Assembly: GCF_042242105.1 (NCBI RefSeq)
Contig: NC_092028.1
Location: 12,199,338 to 12,263,337 of the forward strand
Source: Pempheris klunzingeri
Taxonomy: Eukaryota > Chordata > Actinopteri > Acropomatiformes > Pempheridae
Length of the DNA: 64,000 nucleotides
Direction: 5' to 3'
In this document: positions 47,136 to 58,196 of the stretch, piece after piece
How the letters are laid out: every line of letters starts with the position of its first letter
Position numbering within the stretch: position 1 is the first letter of the stretch
Notes under the pieces: model-generated
Databases searched by the model: none
Told to the model about the DNA's origin: nothing
The model's input: only the letters and a program-made list of their open reading frames with translations
Translations under genes and position numbers: made by a program

Positions 47136-49254
47136 TCCATCAGATCTGTGTCCAGACAAATATTGTCGTTGATCTACTTCGCAAAATACTCTTATTGGGC
47201 TTTGTTTGTATCTTTACCTGTATCTGTATCTAGCTTCCTGTTAACCAAGCTGTCTGTAGCTACTGTAACATCAAGTAGCTAACTTTTTGAATTTCCTTTG
47301 GATGTCTGTTGTGTATTTTACTCTTGTTACTTTTACTCTTGTGGGTTGGATTGAGACCAACAAAAGAAGCCATTTATGAGACAATTACAGATGACAATAC
47401 CTAGTTTGGAAAGACTTCACAGTCTTCACAGTTCGGAAACCATTAATCAGCTGGTTAGCAGAACACATTCCTGGAATAATGAATTACAGCAACTTCTAAA
47501 TGTAATGGCCATAAACACATGTACATGCTGCTTAATGAATAGTTGTTGCTATGGCAGGTATGCCTCCCTTAAGGTGAGTGTATATGTATGTGCATGAGTT
47601 GAGGTGTTTGTGTTAATGTTGTTGTATTTTGCATAAGAATTTTCTTTTGGCTAACATTTGTCCTTTTTTTTTAATGTTAATTATGGACCACAAATGAAAC
47701 TGCGGTGTTTGGTCACAGATTCTTTCTTCTTTTTAAAGAAAAGTTCATGATTATTGACAACTCATCAGGCTGCCAAGGGCAGTTCTCCAAGATACATCCC
47801 ACATTCCCTTTTAAATCAGAGAGTAGCTTCAGGTCCTAAGTTATCCGCTTGAGATATCTGCTTGAGGTGACAGATAAACCTGCTGTCAATGCCAGCGCAT
47901 CGAAGCTCTGTAATTTTCTACATAAGCAGTTATTTTTAACAAACTGTTCTGTACTGTAAATGTCGTGCATGTTTTCATACTAAGCTTTCTATTAAGCTAT
48001 CTAAGCTATTTCTATCCCATGTTTAATAGTATTACCTGTAACTGTGGTTTCAAAGGTACCATATGGATAAACCTGAATATTACTGCTATTATTAATTGTA
48101 ATAATATTGAGTTGTAATCTTAGCAGCATCAACAAATCTGTGGTTCTGTGTGTTGCCTCTTTTCTTTCATAGAAATAATTTGATGTGGAAAATGGATGAA
48201 TTATCATTATTAGCATTTCCATTAGTGTCTTCATTAACATTGCGCCATAGCTTTAAAGGGGTAAAAATATCTGCCCTGTCCTGTAATCACTTAAAAATGT
48301 TTCAGTTTATACAAGACATCATCACGGACACACACTCACACCTCAGCTTTTTTATGGAATGTAAAACTCCGTAGGGATTGGTCTGTTCTCAGGAATGTTG
48401 TTCATCAGGCCCGTCGAAACACACACACACACACACACTCTCTGTCGCACACAAACACACACACCTCACCCAGCTGACATCATGAGCAGAGGCAACACCC
48501 CACAGACACACACACCTTTACTACTGTAGATCCCCCCCACTGTGGAGAGATGAAACTGTAACAACTCATCTTTGCAACCATGAAACACTGAAAGAGACAC
48601 ATTTTATTTTGTTTTATGTAGGATTCAGGAAACAGAATACACTTATTTTCAGTAGACTTTTGGGAACGTTGTTATCTTTATTACAGAAAGAAAACCGTGG
48701 TTTGTAATAATAAAATGCCAGTAGGGCTGACACAGTCTCCTTTTAGGGTTCATCAGTTATTTTCCATGCCACCTCAACACACATGTAACGTGCGCTTAAT
48801 CAAGGCATCATCCAGTGACCAGCAGTAGAAAAATGCAATTGAACTCGTCTTCTCCCAGCTGCACACCTTCCTTGACATCTTTTGAATTCAATGACGCTAC
48901 CACTACAAAAAGGGAACTCTGGCAGGTTTATATATTCCAAATAAAATGAAATGTCATGTTCACACATGCAAAAGCCATAAAAAGCAAACGGACATCCTTT
49001 TTGTCCCGCTGTACAAAAATGTAGCCAAAATACGAGCAGTACCATCTTGTGCTGGCGATGTGATATGGAGCCGCAGTATCGACCTGACCTGCTAAGATGA
49101 GCTGAGTTAGTCAAGACCTGGCAATCAACTAGTTAAAACCAAACTGATCGGAAAAATAAAGACTTGTTCAGCGTGACATTAACTACCCAAAATGACAGAA
49201 ATCTTTAGGAAAAATGCATTTTATGCTTTGTTTTGTTCTTTAGTTTGGCCCCGT

Positions 49255-49375
49255 CTCATCCGCTTACGTGGAAGGGACAGGGTCTGTGACCTGCAGCCAG
49301 CCACCATCAAGATGTTTTGGCTTTACTTTTGAGGAGCAGCCATGTTGTCCATCTTTATACAAAGTCTATGGCTGT
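49255..49375. repeat. Teleost interspersed repeat fragment
   Basis: 'ccagccaccatcaagatgtt' followed by 'catgttgtccatctttatacaaagtctatgg' is a sequence type found repeatedly in fish genomes; the family is not identified. Confidence 0.35.
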
Positions 49376-50639
49376 ACATGAAACCACACACTGTACTAGC
49401 AGTATGTATTGACTTCGCCAAAATGTAGTATGATATATGCAAACAGATGTCGAACTGATTTTGAAAAATGTCTGCAAAAGCATGCATCAGACCAGTCTAT
49501 CTCACCTACTGTTTCCCACAATGCAAAGCGCATACCGCTGTATAACCAGCGACAGTCCATGAAATCCAAAGTCTAAAATCTATCTAAGCTGTCTAGCTGA
49601 TGAATATTCACTCATATTAGATTTACAAGGCTGAATTGCAAAGTTCCAACTTCCAACTTTCACCAGGCTGCTTCCTTGCCGCTAGCCTGTTAGCTTACTA
49701 CTGTAATTTCTCATTGAAGTTAGCTAACACTAAGTTTACTGTATGTTACCTGTGGCTGTTCTCAACGTATGATGTGTAACTAAAACGCCATACTGTTTCC
49801 TTTTCATTTTTCTACTTTTTGTTTTTATTGCCTGTTGCCTTTATCACTGGTTATTTCTAATATATTAGAGTATACATAGTAATCATACACTTATAATTAG
49901 ATTTCTAATGTACTGCTACTTTCTTTGCAAAACCGGTTAAGGCAACTGGCAACCAGTCTGTGCCAACATAAACTTGGTTTTTTAATGGATTTATCAGATG
50001 GCCTAAATGTGTTAATCATTGAGGTTTAGATGTGCTGGCAGAAGGATTGTCCAATGGTCAGCTCCATGGTCCCATATGTTTCTGTTGTGGATGTTACAAA
50101 TAAGAATTTCTGGCAATCTTTGCCCTTGATCACAACTTAGCTTATGTATACAGATGTTCAGATGACACACACTTTGTTTTCTTTCTACATCTCGTTCAAT
50201 CATATAATTCTTCATCTATATTCAACTGACGATGAATAATTCATTGAAAGCCAGTAATGTATACCACCATTGCCCCTTCCAACAAAAAGGTGAGCTGCTT
50301 CAACTAAACATTGTTGATTTCATTTGTGAGTTTTGACCATTTTTCGAAATTGTCAAAATTGTAGGTGCTTGTAAACTTGTGCGTACTTACAGCACTTATC
50401 CGCTCACATATCAGGACAAAGCTATGAAACTAGCTGTTTTCACTTAAGACAGTGACACACACATACACACACACTCCCTCAACGATCACCTAGAAACAAA
50501 GAAAAAGTTAAAAGCGTCACCAGTTCAGCCTGTAAAAGTTACACCTAAACCAGCGAGTGCGTCATTCCCGCTGCACATTCAAGTCTTTGTCAATGAGGGT
50601 GGGGCTGTGAGCACATGCAGGGAGAGGCTTGTCGAGGTA

Positions 50640-50732
50640 CAGGTGAGACAGGTGGACATCTCAGCTGTCTGGGCTCGGCATCAGCAGCAGCTTACGCACT
50701 ACTCTGCACACTGACTACCACACCTGGCCAAG
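50640..50732 (+). other. LITAF copy 1, probable 5' non-coding exon
   Basis: The segment ends in a strong donor (ccaag|gtaagactgt). It is paralogous to 57060-57150, which ends tcaag|gtaagactgt: both share 'tctcagct', 'tct.gg/ga.ctc', 'catcagcagcag.ttac' and the same donor. Since both lie upstream of LITAF coding exons that begin with an untranslated 'caca' before ATG, a shared 5' UTR exon is the simplest reading. The transcription start is not known. Confidence 0.55.
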
Positions 50733-53700
50733 GTAAGACTGTCAGAGATGAAGATGTGATGAACGGAAAGGCTTTGATTGTACAGAAGCTTTAACTACCA
50801 AACTTTAACTACCAATCCTTTCCTGTTCCTTTCAGGAACAGGAAAGGATTGATAATCATTAGAAAGTTGAGATAGAAGATGAACATGAAATCACTGTCGG
50901 TGTTGATGCTGTGATGTGAACCTGTTGCCTTTTTACTGCTGAGACGTGATCACAGACAGAACAGGTCTTAAAGGTCGCAACTGAGCCTGCAGGAACATTT
51001 TCTGACAGGAAGTCATTTTCATTTTCATGTTTATTCCACTTTTGTTGTAGTTTGCCGCCTCTGTCTTGATGTGGGTTTGGTAATTGGGTTTTGGAATGGC
51101 ACATATAACTATGGCTGTAGTCCAGTGTGCATGCAGCTGTGAAAATAATCTGGCTCTTGTTCAGTGATTTAGACTTTTAAAGTGAATCATTCAGCTGAAC
51201 AAGGGACATTAAGCTCCCAGTACATGTATGCATGCATCTGATTTCTAGCCATTACAGCTGCAGACAGTAGCAATGAACTTTTAGGATTAAGGTAAGAGAG
51301 AGACTTGAATCTTTACACCAACACTTCATATTAAAAACAGTGATTTAGATATAACTGTAATGGGGTTATGTTCATCTGGAGCTTTGTAGGTATTGTTGTA
51401 CTGCAATTTTTAGTTTCTACAGTGTTTTTTAGTGTAGTCTATAGTGTACATATATTGTTGTTGGCTTGTTTGATGCTGTCAGATTTAGAGAAAAAAAGAG
51501 GTCCTAGTATTGTATATATAGTACTATACTGTATATACTAATGACACTTGATTACATCTTTATAATAATGTTTAATGTGCTGATGGGTTACATGTAAAAA
51601 AAAAAAAACATAAAAAAAAGTGGCACCAAATTCAGAAAAACTCTTTGTATCCATGAAATTTTGAGCAAAAGGCAAAATGTTTCCTTTTTCTTTTGTGCTA
51701 AAAATTGGTTTGGTATTTGTCTTTGTGATACAGTCATGTACATAAAAACAAAGAGCCATTGTCCCAGGAACGACACTAATAAAAGGAAGAAAATCTCTTA
51801 ATTGATTTATAGTTTCAGCATCATGTAGTGTGTTGTTGCGATGGCTGAAATTAGGATGATCAGAATTGTAATTGTAATGTAATGTCAGATCAGAATTGAT
51901 GTCTAGAAATCAGAGACTGAACTTAGGAAAGAAATGATGTCGAACTTGCTCAGAACATTTATTCTTGGCAGCGGTTGGATTAATTCCACATCTTTCTCTG
52001 ACATGATTAGTGATTAACTGAGTAATTTCCAATTTTAAATTACCTCCTTCTTTCACCAGGCGAACATTAAAACGCGTCATGAAGTTAGACAGGAAGCAAT
52101 CCTCCCTCGCTGTCTCACACACAGTCAGGTTTGACCAGCACAGATGCCGCATACAGAAAGGCCACACCTATGTCTCAGGGTGTTAACTTGTTTCAGTGAC
52201 AAATTGGCCTGCTTAGCATCAGAAAGAACGAGTTTCACTGAACTCACCACTTCTGTTTTTAGGTGATGTGGTAAAATGATAACACAAGGAAATCATCTAA
52301 AAGTCAAAATGGCTGGCGTCCGTTTGATATTTTAAACTCACCCTCTTGTTCTTTAGTTTGTCAGCAGAATAACATGGAGTTCAGGAAACCTTCTCATTAC
52401 CTGGGCCAGTTTTTCTAGATCAGTCGCACCCAATTCTCCCTCCATTAATCCACTCCCAGGCACCTGCCTCAGTGATGCAGCTTCAGAGGAAGCAAACTGA
52501 GGTCACGTGCATCAGGCCTCTGTCACAGACGACATATTGTTTGATCAGCAGCCTTCAGCTTTCCCCCTTTGGTGGTTTTAAGCATCTTTACAATGTCGCA
52601 GATGAATTTTTTTCCAGAGGCCACACCCAATTGCTGCCTCCATCAGCACCTTTAGTTGTCCCAACTGATGACAGAAACACCAGCATAGAAACTATTTGGG
52701 TGTTGAACATACTCATCTATCTGTCTACCTATCTATAATGTTCTGTATGTCCCATTTATTTGCTCTTTGTTCTTTATTTATTTATTGATTGATTAATTGC
52801 TTTGACCTTTTTTTCAACTCAGTTCTTTGCTTTCTACCTATTTGTTCATTTAATCTTTTTCATGGTGATAGAGGCAATTTTGGAATTGGATTTTCAACAC
52901 TTTTTGAAAACCTTGAGGGCACCATGACATTTTTTCCCACTCATGGAGTCAAACATGTCAAACAATAATTGAAAAACACGACTCTGAGGCTGCTGAGAAC
53001 AAGTTTACAGAATCAACCAAGTCTCTTCGAGTAACCCGAACGCAACACACCCAAACTTTCCTATTAATGCTGCACAAGCAGAGTGGAATGGGGCCAAGGA
53101 GCGAAAGAGCTGCTGAGCCAAGATCAGCACTCCAACCTCTGACACTTTATCAAAACAGACAGACTGGTTGCTGAGGAGAGTCAGGCTCCAGAGAATGAAC
53201 TGTAGAGCGCTGAAGCTGTGGAGAAACAGATTTGAATTTGCGCTCTTAGTATTTTACTAATTGTCATGTACATTCAGCCAAAACTTTCTTTTTTAATGGA
53301 AAACTGTCCACTCGACAGATTTCACACAGATTTGTGCGAAGCCGCAGCGTAGTCTGCAGCGGCACACCTTTAGTCTGTGACAGAGAGAGAGAAACATGCA
53401 GCGCGGTCGCATTCCTGCACCAACATAACCAATATATGGGCGTATGCAGGCCCTCTGCGTCTGTTCCTGTGTCTGCATGTGTGACATAATGACAAAGAAG
53501 TCTGTCTTTTCTGAGTCCAAACTGCAACGACAAGTGATGACCAGTGAGGATGTTACATGATGGCCAGGCTACAGCAGTGTGTGTGTACTGTGTGTTTGTG
53601 TACGAGAGAACAAAATGGATGCTTAGTCACGCTGCAGTGTGTTTTTATGTTTGTTTCGATGAAAAGGGAGGGACAGCGAGAAAAAGAAGACAAAAGAAGA

Positions 53701-54755
53701 GGAGATTAGATGTAGAGAGGAACAGCTATGTGCATGTTTTAGGCAGGTTTTTCCTGCACGGGATCATTAAACTGGTAGCATGACTTATTTTTCAATTATT
53801 TGTTTTTCAATGGGCCTAAAAGCCAAGCGGACAACAGCACGAGTGCAGCAGAGCAGCTTTTTAGTCCTAACAAATACTGTGTGTTTGATCAATTTTGGGT
53901 CAGACACAAAATGTCACATGACAAGAACATTAATTATGTCTTAATAAGGCCGTGTTGTACAATTTGGCTCATCTAATCCCTGAGCCGAACTGTAATTATC
54001 GTAGAGCCTAACTGACATCACAGATGTTTCAACCCTCAACTTGAATCAAACTCGATTCATGCTTAACTTGACTCCCTTTTTATTTCTCTCTCCATTTTGT
54101 TGCTGATCTTTCTCCTCTTGGTGGCTCATTTTCTTCTTTAGCTTCATCAGTGGAGTCTTGAGAAGGATATTTAGCTGTGTGGTTTGGTCATAGAAATGTA
54201 GAGCATATTGATGTTCTACATAAAAAGCAACCACGAAGAACGACCGCTCTTGATCCTTAACATGCAAAGGACGTATGCATAGCTTATTAATGTAGCGCTG
54301 TACTTTAAGCATACAATTAAATAAGCATAATTATTAATGGGCGCCTTAGACCTTTTTCCAAGAATGCTTAAATCAAGGTTTGGCAGCTTCCTCTAAGGAA
54401 GTCAAAGGTTGTATTCTGTTGATCTGTGAAGCTGTTTATTATTTTGTTGACCAAGGAGGTCACGTTTTTATGGCTCTTGAGTCTATGAGGTTTGGAAAGA
54501 ATTTTAACAGTCAATGTTGAAGCTATAATCCTTAAGATTTCAATGAAATGAAACCCAATGTTTTGTGTACTTATTTATGTATGTATTGTTAGTATATGTT
54601 GCTACTGACAACAAACATCCTTACAGTGCAAATTTTATATCCAATTAATTTGGGCCACATACGTGTTAGTAAGAGCCTGACAGGTGTTTGCATTGTAAGA
54701 GGAGTGCCATTTGTAACAAGCCTTTCCCGTCTATGCTCTCTCTCTCTGTAGCACA
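50733..54755 (+). other. LITAF copy 1 intron 1
   Basis: A 4-kb intron inferred between the 5' UTR exon and the first coding exon. It contains the 50814-50850 inverted repeat. Several open frames (e.g. 52472-52738, 53264-53533) show no family resemblance or splice support. Confidence 0.5.
50814..50850. repeat. Perfect 17-bp inverted repeat
   Basis: AATCCTTTCCTGTTCCT (50814-50830), a 3-nt loop ttc, then the exact reverse complement (50834-50850). It lies about 80 bp into LITAF copy 1 intron 1 and has no counterpart in the same place of copy 2. Confidence 0.9.
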
Positions 54756-55656
54756 ATGAGTGCAGATGGAAAAAAAGAACCCCCTCCCTACATCCTGCCA
54801 GGTAAACCTGAACATACCATGAACACATCATCTTCATCATCATTATCATCATCAGTTCGGCTTATTAACTTAATCCCGTTTCCATCTTCTCTGTTTCTCT
54901 GCTCTTTTCTCTTTCTCTGGTCCAGTTAATGTTCCGGGGGATGATCTGAAGAATGTGGCAGTTTACAACGTCCACAGCCCGTTCACCCCTCCCAGCTCAC
55001 AGGAGGTGTCTGTCTCTGAGGTCACGCAAGGTAAACTCACATCTGATGTCATACCATGTCAAAAACATGTGAAAAACCTTTAGCTGCAGTTTATTCTAGT
55101 ACTTCTAACTTCCCTGTTTCCCCTCTTGTCCTCTCATCCTGTCTTTATTTCTCCTTCCCCCTTCTCTCCCTCCATCAGTGTACACCAGCGGAGGAGGAGC
55201 CCTCCATGCAGGCATTGATTCTGAAGATGGCAAGCACAGGTTTGTGAGCTACGACTCTGCGCTGGGGAATTCTCCCGGCATGACAACCTGCACTTCCTGC
55301 CAGCAGCAGGTTATGACCAATGTCACCTACAAAGCAGGAACGTACGCCTGGCTGATGTGCTTACTCTTCATCTGCTGTGGGTGAGTGTGCGCTCATTTGT
55401 TTTATTATTTGGCATCCAAGATGAATAGAAAATAGAATCAATCAGGTCAAAGCTGGCTGGGCCCAGTTCATTCACTCGGTTGTTTTGTGTTCTATAAATA
55501 TATTATTGTGTGTTATATTGAACATTTTCAGTCATGGGGAAGGTCTAAACCTCCCACAGCCTCCAAACAATGAATAAAAAGTGATCAAAAGCAAGTGTTC
55601 AAAATGGCTAACACAAAGCAAATTCTGGTATATGGCTGCATGACACTAACTGCATT

Positions 55657-55693
<37 letters not shown>

Positions 55694-55814
55694 CAGATTA
55701 ATCCTGTGCTGCTGCCTGATTCCTTTCTTCATGAAACAATTCAAGGATGCATACCACACGTGCCCCCGCTGCAACAGAGTCCTGCACGTTGAGAAGAAAA
55801 AATGTTGTAAATGA
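54756..55814 (+). CDS. LITAF-domain protein, tandem copy 1
   Basis: Four coding exons, 54756-54801, 54926-55030, 55179-55380 and 55697-55814, give 156 residues. The N-terminus is proline-rich with a PPxY motif (PPPY, 9-12), which in the family recruits NEDD4/ITCH-type ubiquitin ligases. The C-terminal LITAF domain (about 80-156) has CTSC (88-91), a hydrophobic cysteine-rich membrane-inserting segment (106-129), and HTCPRC (138-143). The two CxxC pairs form one zinc site, placing the domain as a monotopic anchor on the cytosolic face of late endosomes and lysosomes. The length matches human LITAF (161). No PSAP motif is present, unlike human LITAF. It could be named litaf or one of the teleost litaf-like paralogues; CDIP1 is less likely because its N-terminus is longer. 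Followed at 57 kb by a tandem paralogue. Confidence 0.9.
55660..55692. repeat. (GT)n before last exon of LITAF copy 1
   Basis: About 15 GT units occupy the 3' end of the last intron immediately upstream of the acceptor tttcag. Copy 2 has only a short gtgtgtgt in the same place (63229-63239). Confidence 0.9.
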
Positions 55815-56760
55815 GGGCAGCAATGGACCCATAGAAAAATGAAATAACATTCGGTTATCTGGTTAAAAAAAGAAAGAAAAAAAATAGTTATTAGGAATAC
55901 TAGGAAACTGACAGATGTATCTTATTTCTATGGATGAGCCATTGGATTAGCCGAGGCAAAATCAAACATCATATTGTTATCATGACTATTACAGCCTGGG
56001 AGTGATTTTGGTGTCATAGCTTAAACATCATGTGCTCACTTTTAAAGCTCTAGCAAGTTAAATCAAACACACTCCATGCACTTTTTGGGAGCTGCTTTAT
56101 TTTTTATCCCAATCCAGCAGAAATAAAAAATTTCACTATCGTCCTCCTCAGAAACTTCAGCATACATTACGTTGTTTAAATGAAGGCTTGTATATAAACT
56201 TTATCAAATACTTTATGTTTCAGTAGATTGCTTGTTTGAAGTTGAGACAGATCAGCTGCCCATATGAAGGGATTAACACAAGTTTTGAATAAATAACTGC
56301 ACCAAAAAACTAGCCAACACAATACAGAAAACCAGTTCTGAGGGCAAAAACTAGAACATTTGCTTATCAGCACAATCTTGCACAATAACTTTGTTTTGGC
56401 TTTGTTTTGGGTTAATCAGAAATGAAACACTGCAGAATAAACTTCGGCCCATGTGGCTTATTTGTGTTATATTTATATGTTGTCAGCCATGGAATTACTT
56501 GTATAATTCTTATATGAAGGGATGAAGGGCAATCTGAGCGTGCATGAAGTTCAAAGAAAAGCTTGTGTAATGTACAACAGTCTTTACATCCACACAAAGA
56601 TTTGTTGTATGAATACATGTGTTCATTGGCAGACAAAGGATGTGATTCCTCTCCATCTCCTCTCACATTGTCCCCTGGATGAAACTGAGTATGCCTGGAC
56701 TTCTGTTATGTACTATTATTAACTATTTCATATGACATTATTTCTCTAATAAAATGAGAC
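55815..56760 (+). terminator. LITAF copy 1 3' UTR and poly(A) signals
   Basis: Candidate AATAAA signals lie near 56121, 56288 and 56748. The block 55990-56450 is nearly identical to 63540-64000 downstream of LITAF copy 2. Confidence 0.45.
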
Positions 56761-57059
56761 TATATACATGATTTATGGCATGGTGCTGTGATTCTGTTTA
56801 TTTCCAGCAGACCTGTTGCTTTAGTTGATGGATTGTTTCTACAAAGCACTGAATTGTAAATACACAAGAGTCTAAAACAGTTCTTAAACTGGTAGGGTCA
56901 ATGGTAGGGTAGACAATAGGGCAGTGGTCAATAAAATCTTGAGAAAAAACTCCACTGGATGAATACCTGTGGGGCATATGGGTAATAATAACTTGGCAAC
57001 TCATTGCCACTGCATATTCATGTCTTTGGCAGTGAGGGAGGACTATGGGTGTGGCCACA

Positions 57060-57150
57060 AAGAAGGTGGTAGAGGCGTCTCAGCTATCTAGACTCTACAT
57101 TTACATCAGCAGCAGTTTACACACACCTTTGCATACAACACCCGATCAAG
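57060..57150 (+). other. LITAF copy 2, probable 5' non-coding exon
   Basis: Ends tcaag|gtaagactgt and is paralogous to 50640-50732 upstream of copy 1 (shared 'gtctcagct', 'catcagcagcag', 'cacac' order). Confidence 0.55.
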
Positions 57151-57585
57151 GTAAGACTGTAAAAAATAACGTGATGTATGGACAGGATTTGATTGTACAT
57201 AGTGTTTAACTGTTTTTAAAACTAGCTTCATGACACACATAGAAAGTTATTCAGCACAGAGAAGATGAATGACAGGATAATCAACGGTACGTTAAATGTT
57301 TGCGCAGGAAAGAATGACAATTATTTGAAGGTTGAAATACAAGAATAACATTGAATCACATGTTTATTCCTAGTTTCTTTTGGTGTAATTATTATTTTGT
57401 GGTTTTTTTTGCACACACCTGTGAAAATATTCTGAATTATTCAGTGACTCCAGAACTAGGATCTGTACAAGTTTACCTTTTCCTCAGCGGAGATTTGGAT
57501 ATTGGAGTATAATGACTTTATAAATTCAAAACAAATATATCCCTGCATGCTCTTGGGAGGTGAGATTTTTAGCGCGAACAGACTT

Positions 57586-57960
57586 AGACTTTCTTTATTG
57601 ATCCCCCATAGGGGGAAATTCACATGTTACAGCAACAATAGAAAAGAAAGAGTGAAGAAAGCAACAGTAGAGAATAAGCAATAGCAAAATAAATATATGT
57701 TGTGATGATAAATAAATATTTACACTATGGACATAAAATGTAAAATGTACAAGTGTGGACAGGAATATGAAAGAAGTGGAATGATATGGATGAAAAACAG
57801 TGTATTAACATCAGCCAGTGATGTTGATGTTAAAGAGTCTGATGGCTGATGGAAGGAATGAAATTCACTCAGAGAAGAATAAAAACCTCTCAATGAACGA
57901 AGGCTGAAACATGTCACTCTTCACACCCTAGACCTCCACGGTGTTCTCCCCCCAGGTCTA
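57586..57960. repeat. Interspersed repeat, retroelement 3'-end-like
   Basis: 'gactttctttattgatccccca' and 'taaagagtctgatggctgatgg' are typical of the 3' region of an abundant fish retroelement. It lies inside LITAF copy 2 intron 1. No intact coding frame. Confidence 0.45.
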
Positions 57961-58196
57961 CTGACAAGAAGCATCCTCACAATGAACTGTATAAAACCTA
58001 AGCTGACAACTTTGTGTTACACATGTGCGAGTCAGAGCCCGACAGCGCCATCGGTCAGACTTTGGCTCCATCTAGTGGAAGAAAATATTAAATTCCATAG
58101 GCTGCCAGTGTATTTTGTCTTTCCTGTTAATCAAGAAGAGTGTCATTTGTACCAAGCCTTTCCTGTCAATGCTCTCTCTCCTCTCTCTGCAGCACA

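Larger units (their letters stand above)
45933..50580. other. Intergenic region, slc2a6 to LITAF copy 1
   Basis: I see no supported gene. Repeats noticed: a hAT-MITE scrap at about 47060-47135 ('gcaggacttttt...gtcctccaccac'), (CA)n near 48420-48440, and a fish interspersed repeat at about 49255-49375 ('gcagccagccaccatcaag'). Confidence 0.55.

Noticed and set aside
48800..49114. 104-codon minus-strand ORF
   Set aside because: No recognisable domain, no splice context, in a repeat-containing intergenic region.
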